A stretch of DNA of 64,000 bases, taken from NCBI GenBank assembly GCA_947685225.1, contig CANTUV010000003.1:9680001-9744000 (forward strand). Direction: 5' to 3'. Both the position numbers and the translations under genes were made by a program. This DNA is from Garcia nutans. Lineage: Eukaryota; Streptophyta; Magnoliopsida; Malpighiales; Euphorbiaceae. Shown here one piece after another: positions 34,080 through 45,335 of this stretch. Position 1 is the first letter of the stretch. Every line of letters starts with the position of its first letter. The notes beneath the pieces were generated by a model. The model was not told the DNA's origin, did no database searches, and worked only from the letters and a program-made list of their open reading frames with translations.

Positions 34080-34565
34080 CTGTACTAAAAAATAATTTGG
34101 CTTCTAAACCTAAGGTGAATTTAAGATTTGAGTTCTGGACCCGAGGTGAAAAATAATTTGGGTTATGGACCCGAGGTAAGTTTTGGACATAAAAATAATT
34201 TGAGCTCTGGACCCGAGGTGAATTTATGATTTGGGTTCTGGACCCAAGGTAAATTTAGGATTTGGGTTCTGGACCCAAGGTAAGTTCTGTACTTAAAAAT
34301 AATTTGGGTTCTAGACCCAAGGTGAATTTAAGATTTGGGTTCTGGACCCGAAGTAAGTTCTGGACTTAAAAATAATTTGGGTTCTGGACCCAAGTTAAGT
34401 TCTGGACTTAAAAATAATTTTGGTTCTGAACCCAAGGTGAATTTAGGATTTGGGTTCAGGACCCGAGGTGAAATTAGGATTTCGGTTCTGGACCCAAGGT
34501 AAGTTTTGGACTTAAAAATAATTTGGGTTCTGGACCCGAGGTGAGTTCTGGACTTAAAATTAATT
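34080..34565. repeat. T3 PPT-proximal minisatellite
   Basis: About ten units with GGTTCTGGACCCGAGGT and GTTCTGGACTTAAAAATAAT. It is the reverse-strand counterpart of the T1 GTCCAGAAC minisatellite but with its own unit. The AT-rich stretch 34566-34734 shows nothing else. Confidence 0.8.
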
Positions 34566-34734
34566 TAGGTATCTGCAAAAAATGATTGTAGTCAATAGGA
34601 TACTAAAACATTTTGCAAAAAATTTAGTTACTTTTTATCATGCCTATATCTTCTTGCCCCCTGCGTGTAAAAATATTTTAAAAGTGCAAAATATTTATGT
34701 ACATACAAATATCTGAATAATTGAGTTTACTATT

Positions 34735-34815
34735 TATTCACTGTGTAGTTACTATTTATATACTATTCACTAACTATTCATTTACTATTTGTCAATAGTA
34801 ATATTTATTTTTTTC
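34735..34815. repeat. TACTATT/AATAGTA array upstream of the T3 PMD gene
   Basis: Five to six copies of ACTATTCA or ACTATTTA, the same motif as 7190-7380 in T1, ending about 55 bp before the TATA box. Confidence 0.6.
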
Positions 34816-34869
34816 ACAAGAATAATGTTTTTTCCTTTTTATTTTTGTCTTTTTCCTTTGCAATTTTTC

Positions 34870-34877
34870 TATATAAA
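34870..34877 (+). promoter_or_regulatory. TATA box of the antisense PMD gene in T3
   Basis: TATATAAA, 84 nt before the ATG at 34961, allowing a leader of about 60 nt if transcription starts 25-30 bp downstream. Confidence 0.6.
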
Positions 34878-34960
34878 CCTCGGCTCATTTCTACCATATT
34901 CATCCAAACTTACACATTTTGATATTAAATCAGAGAGTTTAGCATAGAGTTGAGGAGAAA

Positions 34961-37900
34961 ATGCATATTTCGAGATTAGGACCTCGATCCAATGCTGAGT
35001 TATTAGAATTTATCCGACGGCATGAAAATGGAACTGTAAGTCTACTAGCTGGGATGCAGCTTCATCGTAGTTCAAGTCAAAAGATTAAGTAATAATGCAA
35101 TTTAATATTTTAACAGCACAAATATGTATTTATTATTTTATTATATATATATATATTTTGTGTGTTTTGTGTTTTTTTAAGATTTAGGAAAAATAAATTA
35201 ATTAGAGGACTATATTTAAGAATTTAATAGACAAATAGATAGATAGATTAAAATAGAATATAATGAGTAAGTTTAGTCTATAAATCAATGATATTGGTAT
35301 GATGATATACTTACCTTGTGTTAACTTACCTGGCTCCATGTTAGCAGGATCGTTGCATTATCCGGGGTGGAGGGTGTGTCTATAAAGCTTGACAATGGTA
35401 TGATGTAGCACCCTCTCGGGTAAAACAGATTGTTCGAGACTGCGGTGTTAAAAGCTTTATCTTGCAATTACCATCTGAGGAGTGGCCAATAGACAGGAGT
35501 GTAGTTCAAGCATTGTCAAAGTGGTGGATGGACACGACCCATACTTTTCACCTACCTATAGGAGAGATGACCATTGGCCCAGTCGATTATGCAGCCATAA
35601 TTGGTATCCAGTATTATGGCCTTCTGGTCCCTCTTACCAATAATATTTTGACATTCAATGAAGTCCAACAGTTATTTGGTATGGAACCATCATTAAAAGG
35701 GCCTTTCAAGATAAAAATTGAGGCAATTCAGAGTTATTGGATGAACTATGAAGGACGGGTTCATAGGGAAATAACCAAACAATATGCTCGAGGATTTTTA
35801 CTGTATTTGCTCAGGTTGACCATTTTATACAACACCGAGTCTGCCATCCATTTATTAGTGCTGAGGGCCCTTATTGATATGAGTATGGTACCGCTTTACG
35901 GCTGGAGTAAAGCTGGCCTTGCCTGTCTCTATCGTGTACTAGACAAGATTTGTAGAAATAAGAAGACTTTCATTGGTTTCATGGTGGTTGTCAAGGTATT
36001 CTTCTTCCACCATTGTCGATTCCATTCTTATTCTTGCATGAATTTTATTTTCATTGTTGTTGTAGGTACGGGCATATGAGCATAATCTTATGAGGGTGCT
36101 TGGCATTTCCCGAGAGTCAGGTATCCGAGATTGAATTTTTGGTTGTCAGACCGTGTAGCAGTTCCTGGCTCTCACCATGTGCACACCCAGTGCTATCTCT
36201 TGAGTTGCTTAACCTGGGGCCAGGTAAAATAGTATTAGTATACTATAGACCCTTAATTTTGACCCCAATTTGATATGGTCCTAATTAAAGGATGCCAAAA
36301 TAAATTTGATTCGACTTTAAAATATTTAAACTTAGTTTATAATTTTTTAAAGAAGTTGATTCAGATTAAAGAGGCATAAATTCAATTGTAAAACCCTAAA
36401 ATCAAGTTGAATCGGCCCAAATTAAAACTTTTCGGTCCATAAGTTAAAAAAGGCAAGCATAATTTTAGACAGGCTGGCCAGGGAGACATGAGCATGCCTC
36501 ATGTCGATCTGGCAGCCCAGATCAACATGAGGTCGGACTCATGTCGACCTAGGTCAACCAGGTCAACATAGCCTTAACTCATGTCGATCTGGTTGCCCTA
36601 GGTCGACATGGTTTCGATTGTTTTTTAAAATTAGTTTCCAAATTGAATTAAAATTTGTTTTAAGGATGGATTAATGTTAGGGTTAGGGATTCTGAGTGAG
36701 CGATTTGCCTATAAATAATAACTTTTTAGACTTTAACAAGGGGTGGCAATTAACATTATGATGGTCAACAATTAACATTAAGAGAGATTAAACAACAAAC
36801 AGAGAAGAACAGCAACAGTTTTTTGAAAATGAAGGAAACAACAAGCAGAAATATCAAGACAAACAAAGAAGAAGGCAGAGTACATACTGTCTTCACATTG
36901 TTCATCCAGAAATCAATTTTTTTGGTGGAACCGACTACACAAGTTTGATCTTTAATCATAAATTATTCATGCTCACAGTAGCTTCATTTTCTTTGATTAA
37001 TAAGAACATGTAGTAAACTTGATCTTTGAACATGCAGTAACTTAATCTTTGAACATGCAGTAAATTGATCTTTATTTTAATAACTTTAATTGTTTGCTTT
37101 AGTTGATACATTAATCAGTTGGTGTTCGTAACTCCACTTGCATGTTTTATAAAAAAAACATAAAACTACCCAGTAGCTGTTGAGGATTTAAATTAATTGT
37201 CATAATCTATTTTGTTTACTAAGACCTCAAAAACCGTAGGTTATTTTATTGAAACTCAAAACTTAATTTATTTTAAAGCTTGTCACCCTGTAGCCCTTTC
37301 CCCAAATTATTCTACCTAAAGCCACCAAAACCCTAATTGCAAAACTCTAGTTTCCAAAACCCTAATCCAAGAAAACCTTAATTTATTCCCAAAATTCCAA
37401 AACCTCATTTTTTCAAACCCCATCTAGTAAACCTAAAAAACCTCAAACCTAATTCTAGTGGCCAAACCTAAAAAATCTTAAACCCTAATCTCAATCTTTT
37501 AAAATTATAAACCCTAATGTCTTAAGGTTCCAAAACCCTATTTTCTAAATCCTAAACCCTAAAATCTTAATTTTCAACACCAAAACCTACAACCCTAAAA
37601 GCTAGTTTCTAAAATTTTCTAGGGTGCTGCCCCCTTGACCCCCACCTGCTAACTGGCTAGAAGGACCGCTGTATGGGCTCATCAAAGGGGGGTCAATATT
37701 CATTTGTGTATTATGAGTCCATGTATTTAGCTTTCCTTTTTCCAAAGCCCTAATTTAGTAATTAAAATTCTAAAACTCTATTTTAAGATGTGAACCCTAA
37801 ATTTATATATTTATTATTTTATTTAATTTTAGATTTGATTATATAGTTTATTATATGTTTTGATGGTTGATTTACTTAATTTCAATGCTTGATTTATTTA

Positions 37901-39599
37901 ATTTATCATGGATGGATATTTTTCTTTATTATTATGATTATTATTTATTTATTTTGGTATTAAAATTATAAGAGGTATGTTTCCGTTATTGGGTACCTCA
38001 TTAATTAATTTTCATGTAATTTAAATTGCTTTTATATTTTAAACCACTGTAAAGGACATGTTTTCACCTTTCGATGGGTGTCCTATTTAGTTTAGACATG
38101 GACGATGTAAGGACATGTTTCCATCCTCGGATGAGTGTCCATTTATTTATTTTGTTTGGACATTGCTTTGATTTTAATATAATGATGCTTTATTTTAACA
38201 GTTGCATGTAATATGGATAATAACATTATATTTAAGAATTTTATAATATTAAGACCTGCAAAGGAGACCGGTTCCAATGAACCAGGTGTTATGCGGGTGC
38301 TGGGCCATTTCTCACCTTTCCCATGCTTACCTAACTTTTTGAATCCATTAGGAGGTTGGGGATTCCTTAGGAATCGAGTCATCCACCCGTTTCTTTTTCC
38401 CAGCCCGTCCGGGTGGCTACTCCATTTTCTCCGGGCTTAGGCCCGTGTTCTCTAAGGCCCTGAGCCTAAACAGCGCCGAAGTCACAAGAACCATTCCACC
38501 GGGAGTGGGGGCAAAAATCTCCGCTCACATATTCTTTAAAATTTATATAAAAGTTCACTTACCTTATGTCATTTTGTAGGTCAATTTGGCTTGGTAGAAC
38601 ATAGAAGAGTGGATGAACTGGTCTTCTTCCATGAATGTCGCATTGCCTTTTCAGCATACCCGCCGAGTCATTGTCGGCCCTGTGTCTAGTAGTTGCTTTC
38701 TCGGAGAGAGAGTGTATGAGTGGTTCCTTGGTCCCGAGTGGCGGAGGATTTCAATGAATTTCCCAGAGTATACTTTAAATATCACATCAATACCGGAGAA
38801 CACGAGGTGGTTAGCTCAGCAAGGTTATGATGTTGAAACCTTTCTCTATCCACCAGGTGCATCATATACCCATTTTATTCAAGTAGGACTCTTGAACTTT
38901 GATGTATCTCCTATTGGCATCTGGGAAATTCTCGAGGAAATGAAGGATAGCGATGAAGAGGAGTATCACGGAGAGGGAGGAGGGTCCGTCCCATATCCCG
39001 GGGCTAGCAACTCTCAAGTATACTTTTACCATTTTTTCACTGCAATTGCTTCTTTCTTAACTTGTTTTGATTGTCCCAATGATTATCACAGGCTACTAGC
39101 TCATTTGGTCATGAGGCTAGACCTTCCTTTACCACTCCTCCATTTTCTCATCCTAATCAACCGGAGATGTTTTCTAGTTCCATAATAATTTATGCTACAT
39201 GTATGCATGAGTATGTATGCTCTTACTCTTTCCCTTCTGACTCACAACAGATGCTTGAGGAAAAAAAACAAGAAACTTCAAGAAGAGTTAACTGCTAGTC
39301 AACAACAGGTTGCCCATTTTAAAAAATTGTATCATCAGTCAAAGCAAGATTTTTGAGATTTTTGGTTTTAGGGAGTGAGAGATCCTTGTGCTTCATCATC
39401 TAGACGACTCCAAGCTGATGACCATGAGATCCTATCATCTACTTCGGATGAGGACTGTTACAGATCTAAATTCCAAAGTAATAGAGATTCAGGTGCTCCG
39501 GCTTCGGGCAGACTTGGGATAGGTGATATACCTCCTCCTCTAATAGGCGATGACTTTTTCAGGACTTTATTTGATCATGATCCTCCACCTCATTTTTAG
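34961..39599 (+). pseudogene. Antisense plant mobile domain (PMD) gene of T3
   Basis: Second copy of the T1 gene. Inferred exons: 34961-35088, 35345-35995 (651 nt, as in T1), 36066-36223 (158 nt; T1 159), 38580-39017 (438 nt; T1 437), 39092 to about 39190, and about 39257-39599. PMD motifs are in exon 2: WWMDTTHTFHLPIGEMTIGP and, near its end, GLACLYRVLDKICR. The C-terminal exon has a coiled-coil start (EELTASQQQV) and a Ser/Asp/Pro-rich tail ending DPPPHF. Damage: a TGA in exon 2 at 35390-35392 (CGA in T1), a 1-nt deletion in exon 3, a TAG early in exon 4 and a frameshift in an A run in exon 6. A solo LTR occupies the intron between exons 3 and 4. The donor after exon 4 (CAA/GTATAC) and the borders of exons 5 and 6 are weak. 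Confidence 0.8.
36244..38529 (+). mobile_element. Solo Tat LTR in an intron of the T3 PMD gene (2286 bp)
   Basis: Starts TATAGACCCTTAATTTTGACC (TG changed to TA) and ends CTCCGCTCACA. Flanks are TATAC (36239-36243) and TATTC (38530-38534), a 5-bp target duplication with one change. The T1 intron keeps the empty-site sequence. Neither PBS nor PPT adjoins it, so it is a solo LTR. It contains a CATGTCGA-rich block (36470-36615) and AACCCTAA words (37325-37560). Frames at 36765-36959 and 38143-38440 are by-products. Confidence 0.85.
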
Positions 39600-39896
39600 T
39601 GATCTATCAGTATTGTATTAATTTAAGGAAATATTGTATAATAATTAAAATGATAAAAATAATAATGATGATATATAATTTGTACTTTTACTGCAACTTT
39701 TGACTTTTTTATCATTATTTTTTCTAGGCTACAATTATTGGTCTTTCCTCTTCACATTCAAAATTTCCAGAGTAGCACTAATTTACAAAACCAAAGGCAA
39801 CGAGGCTACTCAAAACCTTTTCGTCGCCAATTTCCTATCCTTGCATGTCTCAATCTCAAGCTATTCCTTGTCAATTTTGTAATAGCCAATCATCCC

Positions 39897-39904
39897 ATAT
39901 AAAT
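39897..39904 (+). promoter_or_regulatory. TATA-like box of the antisense DUF7745-like gene in T3
   Basis: ATATAAAT shortly before ATG 39913, the same arrangement as in T1. The gap 39600-39896 is AT-rich; the open frame 39700-39882 has no recognisable product. Confidence 0.45.
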
Positions 39905-39912
39905 CTCTTTTC

Positions 39913-41239
39913 ATGCCATGATCTCATACAAAAGCGAAGAAAATTTCCACAAATTTTCAATTTCAACATCAAAATTCCTTTTAACAATTCCAAATTCCCT
40001 TCAATTTTCAATAATGACCGAACTCAATTTGAAGACAATAAAAGGTCTATTTAAAAATATGAATGCTATTCATTAGAAATAAATATCTTGGTCAAAAATT
40101 GATACTTTGAATTGTTTTCAAAATATTAAATTGGACCATTCTTTTTTACATGCCATGGCTTCTTTTTGGAGTGTGAATTCTAGGACATTTGAGATTAATG
40201 GCTTTGAGATATGTCCCATGATTGAAGAATTTGAGGCCATCCTTTGATATCCAAGTAATCAATAAATGGCATTACCTATGTTGATTTTCAAGACTCAACA
40301 AAAGATGCAAATGTTATTTCAACTTTCAAAGCCCAAAGTTTTACAGTTGATGAGAGGTGAGAAAATTCTGCTTGGTCCCTTAATTGACTTTTGCCTTTCT
40401 CACTTAGCTCCTACTAAAGCATGGGGACGTATGCTTTGTCTATGCTTGCTTGGCCAATTCTTGCTTGTTTCTTATGATGGCAATATTGATCCACGAGTAT
40501 TAGATATCATGGACCAAATGGAAGGAGGCTTATCGCCAATACCCGTGATCTTAGCCGAGACTTTAGTTGGACTAGACCAACTTAAATCGGGATTGTCAAA
40601 GAGATTGGTCGGGAGTCCATTGTTATTTCAGGTAATTACCTAAACTGCCCTTTCAGGTTTTCAATTTAGGTTTTTTCTTTTTTTTTATATTGCTCTAATT
40701 TTTGCCTAGCCTGCTCTTGTGAGTTTTCAGAGCTAGCGAGATGTCCTAATTTTTGCCTAAGTCGCCCTTGTGGGTTTTCAACTTAGCGGACCTTTCTTTT
40801 TTTTTCTTTTTTCTATTTAATTTTTTTCTTGTGCTTATAGATTTGGCTTCAGAAGCATCTCTGCTTGCTCGATACTTCATTTATGGATTTTGCCAGATAT
40901 ATGCTACGACATCACTCTGCTAGAAAACTACTCCACCCTGCTTCTTCATATGCTGGCTGGGTTGACTAGATATGTTCTCGTGTTAAAGTCAACATCCATT
41001 GGTTAGTACCTTGGTGGAAGATTTCTCGTATCACCATTTGGACGTACTTGATGTATGTTGCTCTTGTTACTCTTCGTCAAGGTACTTGCTATAATCCTCG
41101 CCAGCTTGATCGTCAATATGGAGCTGAGCCGCTAGGTTCCAATTTTACTCCTGATTTGGACATGCCTTGTCTGACTGAAGCCTAATTAGATCGGCTAAAG
41201 CTTAGATGGCCTACACGTTACACTTATCATCTGCCATAG
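39913..41239 (+). pseudogene. Antisense DUF7745-like gene of T3
   Basis: Exon 1 runs from about 39913 to 40631, exon 2 from 40841 to 41239 (399 nt, exactly as in T1), with a GTAATT donor and a GCTTATAG acceptor. The region 40266-40631 is open and contains LLGPLIDFCLSHLAPTKAWG, then LAETLVGLDQLKSG. The 5' part of exon 1 is badly decayed (stops near 40140-40260, frameshifts); exon 2 has stops near 40967 and 41182. The intron has the same GGGTTTTCAACTTAG minisatellite as T1. Confidence 0.65.
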
Positions 41240-41666
41240 ATTTTACATTTGTCAATTTCTTTAGAAAGAGTATTTTTAGGATGAAAAAAATAATAAAAGT
41301 AATAATAAGAGATGTTTCTTTTCCTTTTATAATTTGTCATCACCTTTTGCTATTGTGTTTATTTATTTAATCCATATATGGTCAAATATTTAAAACAGTG
41401 CACATAAAACAATTTTAATATTAATTCTATTTTATTAAAATGGGGAACAACCAAACATAATGCCAGCATACACAAAATCACTTATGTTGCGGGTTTTCTA
41501 ATTGATGATTTTCTCTCGCTTAGCCTTAATTGTTATCTAGCCCACCCTTTTGTGTTTTCGGAACTAGCAGACTGCCCTAACTTTTGCCTAGGCTGTCCTT
41601 TTGGGTTTTAAACCTAGTAAGCTCTTTTTCTCTTTTTTTTATTATTTTTTTATTATTTTTATTTTT
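41240..41666. repeat. T3 linker between antisense genes and pol
   Basis: Non-coding. Positions 41490-41625 carry minus-strand copies of the linker minisatellite seen at 2488-2645 in T1. The rest is AT-rich. Confidence 0.65.
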
Positions 41667-44600
41667 TTATACATAAAACTTCTTCAATTTGTCAATGTTC
41701 ACTGGCTCACTAAACTTGTTCCCGTCCATGTCTGATAACTTCACTGCACCCTTACTCATGACTTGTTTCACAACATATGGCCCTTCCCAGCTAGGCCTAA
41801 ATTTCCTTCTTGGATCAGATACATTAGGTTTACATTGTTTCAACACTAAATCTCCGACTCTGAGTTTTCTGATCTTAACCCTTCTATTGTAGGCCCAAGC
41901 TATCCTCCTTTGATACAGTTGATAATCATACAGTACTTTTAACCTTCTCTCCTCTAATAAAGCTACTTGTGTATCTGCTTACTACCCACTTCGTCTCAGG
42001 CAGTTCAGCTTCTAAGACTACTCTCAATGATTTGATCTCAATTTCTATTGGCAACACTACTTCCATCCTATAAACCAAAGAGAACTGTGTCATACCAATC
42101 GGCATTAGCACACTTGTTCTATATCCCCACAAAGCAAAAGGGAGCATTTCTGTCCAATCCCTATATGTCTTGGTAATCTTGGATAGAATTTGCTTAATTG
42201 TCTTGTTGGTTGCTTCTACTGCACCATTAGCCTTTGGTCTATAAGGAGAAGATCGATGATGATGGATTTGGTACTTTGAGAATAGGTCCTTAATTGCACC
42301 TTGAAACTGTACCCTATTGTCTGATATCACACTGTGTGGGACCCTATACCTGCAGATAAGATTCTTTTCAATAAATCTAGCCATTTGACTTGCCCCCAGT
42401 TTGTTGAAGGATTTGGCTTCGACCCATTTTGAAAAATAATCTACCGCTACTACAATGAAACGGTTACCATTTGAGGCTGTCAGATGTATCTCTTCTATAA
42501 TGTCAATCCCATAAGTGGCAAAGGGCCAGGGTGAAGACATATAATACAATTCTTGAGGAGGCATGTGATTCAAATTACCATACATCTAACATTGCTGGCA
42601 ATTCTTTAGAAACTCAATACAATCTCTCTCCATGGTCAACCAGTAGTAACCTTGCTGAATTATCTTTTTAACTAGGGCTAAACCAGTCATGTGTGGACCA
42701 CAACTTCCCGCATGTATTTTTGACATGATATGCTCCACTTCAGGCTTCCTTAAGCATCTCAAGTGAACCCCATCAGGACATCTTCGATATAACTCTCCAT
42801 GGAAGGCTATGGCTCTTCTTTCTTTCTTTGTTAGCCCCAATGGGTATTCCTTTTCCTCCAAAAACCATCTTATAGTATCATACCACACATCATGGTTTGT
42901 ATCAGTTTCCATGATTGTCTTATATTCATAGCAAGGAGTTAATGAACTGGTCAGAATCAGAGGCTTAAGGAATAAGTTGGCAGGATTTTCCCATACCGAA
43001 GCCAATGTGGCTAGGGCATCAGCCATCTGGTTTTCTTCTCTTGGTAGGTGTATAAACCTACACTCCTTAAAGTTCTTCATTATGGCCAAGTAATGGTGGT
43101 ATGGTTTTAATTTCTCTTCTTTCAACTCCCACTCTCCATTTACTTGGGATACTACTAGCAATGAATCGCCAAAGACTTCAACCTTATCCACCTTCATAAT
43201 CATTAAGGTTTCCAAACCAAAGATACATGCTTCATATTCCACCATATTATTGGATGCCCTGAATTTCAACTTCTTGGCTAAAGAGATAAGTTCCCCTTCA
43301 GGCGATTCTACTATGACTCCCAAACCTGCTCCTTTCCTATTCACTACCCTGTCAAAATATATTTTCCATCCTTCTACTTCAATGGCCTCTAAATGTTCAT
43401 CTGAAAATTCCATGACTACTTCTTCGCTATCCGATAATGGTTGTTGGGCCAGGAATTCCGCCACTGCTCTACCTTTGATTGTTTTTCTTGTTACATACTC
43501 AATCTCAATTTCTTCCAATATTATCAACCATCACCTGTACTTTCCAATCAAAGAGGGTGTCTCCCTTAAGTACTTCATTGGATCCAAACTGAAAATTGCT
43601 TGCACACTATAAAATTGAAAGTAATGTCGCAACTTCTTAGAAGACCAAACCACAGCTATACAGGTCTTTTCAATGATACTATACTTAATTTCATAAGGTA
43701 GGAGCTTTCTACTCAAATAGTAAACTGCGTGCTGAATCCCTAACTCATCTGCTTGGGCTAGCATAGCTCCTATTGACTCTTCTTCTATTGCTAAGGATAG
43801 TAACAAGGGTTTACCAAGTTTAGGCGGTTTTAAAATAGGAGGATTCAACAAATACTCCTTTATTCGCTCAAAGGCCAATTCTTCATTCCACAGGGCTGGC
43901 TGATTCTTTTTAAGCAATTTGAAGATAAATTCACAGATTGTGGTGAGTTTTGCTATAAACCTGCTAATGTACTGTAATCTACCAATGAATCCCTAAACTT
44001 CTCTCTCCATCTTGGGGGCTGGCATATCCCTGATTTCTTTAACTTTGTCAGGGTCAATCTCAATGCCATTTGGACCAATATATGTCCCAACAATTTGCCT
44101 GAGGTAACCCCAAACACACACTTCTTCGGGTTTAATCTTAGCTTATACTTCAATGCTCTATCGAAGAATAATTCTAAGTTTTGAAAGTGTTGTTTCCTTA
44201 TATCTTATTTTACCATCATATCATCAACATATACTTTGAATTCTTTATGCATCATGTCATGAAATAATGTGGTGGCCATCCTTTGGTAGGTTGCTCCAGC
44301 ATTCTTTAATCCGAACGGCATCACCCTATAACAAAATATACCCCATGTAGTAATGAAAGCAGTTTTGGCTTTATCCTCTTGGGCCATTAATACTTGGTTG
44401 TATCCGGAAAATCCATCTACAAACTAGTGTAGCACGCTAGAGGCTGCACTATCAATGAGAACATCTATATGGGGTAAAGAAAAATCATCTTTAGGGGAAG
44501 CCTTGTTTAAATCTCTATAGTCCACATTGACCCTAATTCTTCCATCTTTCTTTGGCACGGGTACTATGTTGGCTAGCCAATCTAGATAATCTATCACTTC

Positions 44601-45335
44601 AAGGAACTTTACTTGTACTTGTTTAGCGACCTCTTCTTTAACCAATTCAGCCCATTCCGGCCTCAAAAGCCTAAGCTTTTGTTTGATAGGTTTCATGTGA
44701 GTGTAAGTAGGAATCAGGTGTTCGACTATGTCTCGATCTATTCCAAGCATATCCTCGTAAGACCAAGCAAATACTTCTTCATATTTTTTAAATATTTTTT
44801 AAAATCTCTCTCTCTCATCAGGAGTAAGGTCAGATGCTATGCTAATATTTTTAGATTTTCGGTTGTTCCCAAATTTAATGATTGTGTATCAACAGAGTTA
44901 ATATTAAAGATGCTCATGTAACCACTATTTAAATATATGCAACCATCAGGAGAAACGTCACATAAGTAAGCAAAATCAGACTTTATTGCATTCATTTTGG
45001 AAAAGAAAACATCATCATCCTCATACAAAGCAGGAAAATTAAAATCAAAATCATTGTTCACAAAATCATAAGACAGAACATCTTCAAACTTCTCTTCAAC
45101 TAGGGCAGGCTGGCAGGGTGAGCTCTTTCTTCACTTGTTCCACTATCTCGACAACATCAACAAAAATTTTAAAACCCGGGATCAACTTTCCCATGAACAT
45201 GAAAGGCTCGGGCTTTCCTTGGAGTGGTCCCATGTCTGGAGTTTTGACAAAGATTTCTTCGAGTGGTAGGAAGCTCATCTTCTCAGTCATCTTTGGATGA
45301 ACATCTTTTCTAGCTTCTTCATATCCCAACCCTTT
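41667..45335 (-). pseudogene. Tat pol of T3: RT, RNase H, second RNase H, integrase
   Basis: In order on minus: linker (45335-44800), RT (44790-44100), RNase H (43917-43531), second archaeal-type RNase H (about 43400-42950), integrase (42740-41667). RT shows PVPKKDGRIRVNVDYRDLNK, CYRVMPFGLKNAGATYQRM and the catalytic YVDD (near 44225). The second RNase H keeps its acidic residues in IYFD, NNMVEYEAC, FGDSLLVVSQV and ENQMADALATLAS; this extra domain marks the Tat lineage. Integrase keeps the D, D and E of its triad (VISDNRVQF near 42330) and ends DKLKKFYV. Stops or shifts occur near 45096, 44836, 44425, 44205, 43950, 43530, 42586 and 41975, so it is inactive although every domain is present. 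Confidence 0.9.

Noticed and set aside
36480..36610. GTCGAC/CATGTCGA palindromes as a possible inverted-repeat DNA transposon end
   Set aside because: They lie in the middle of an LTR with its own target duplication, and no terminal repeats pair up around them.
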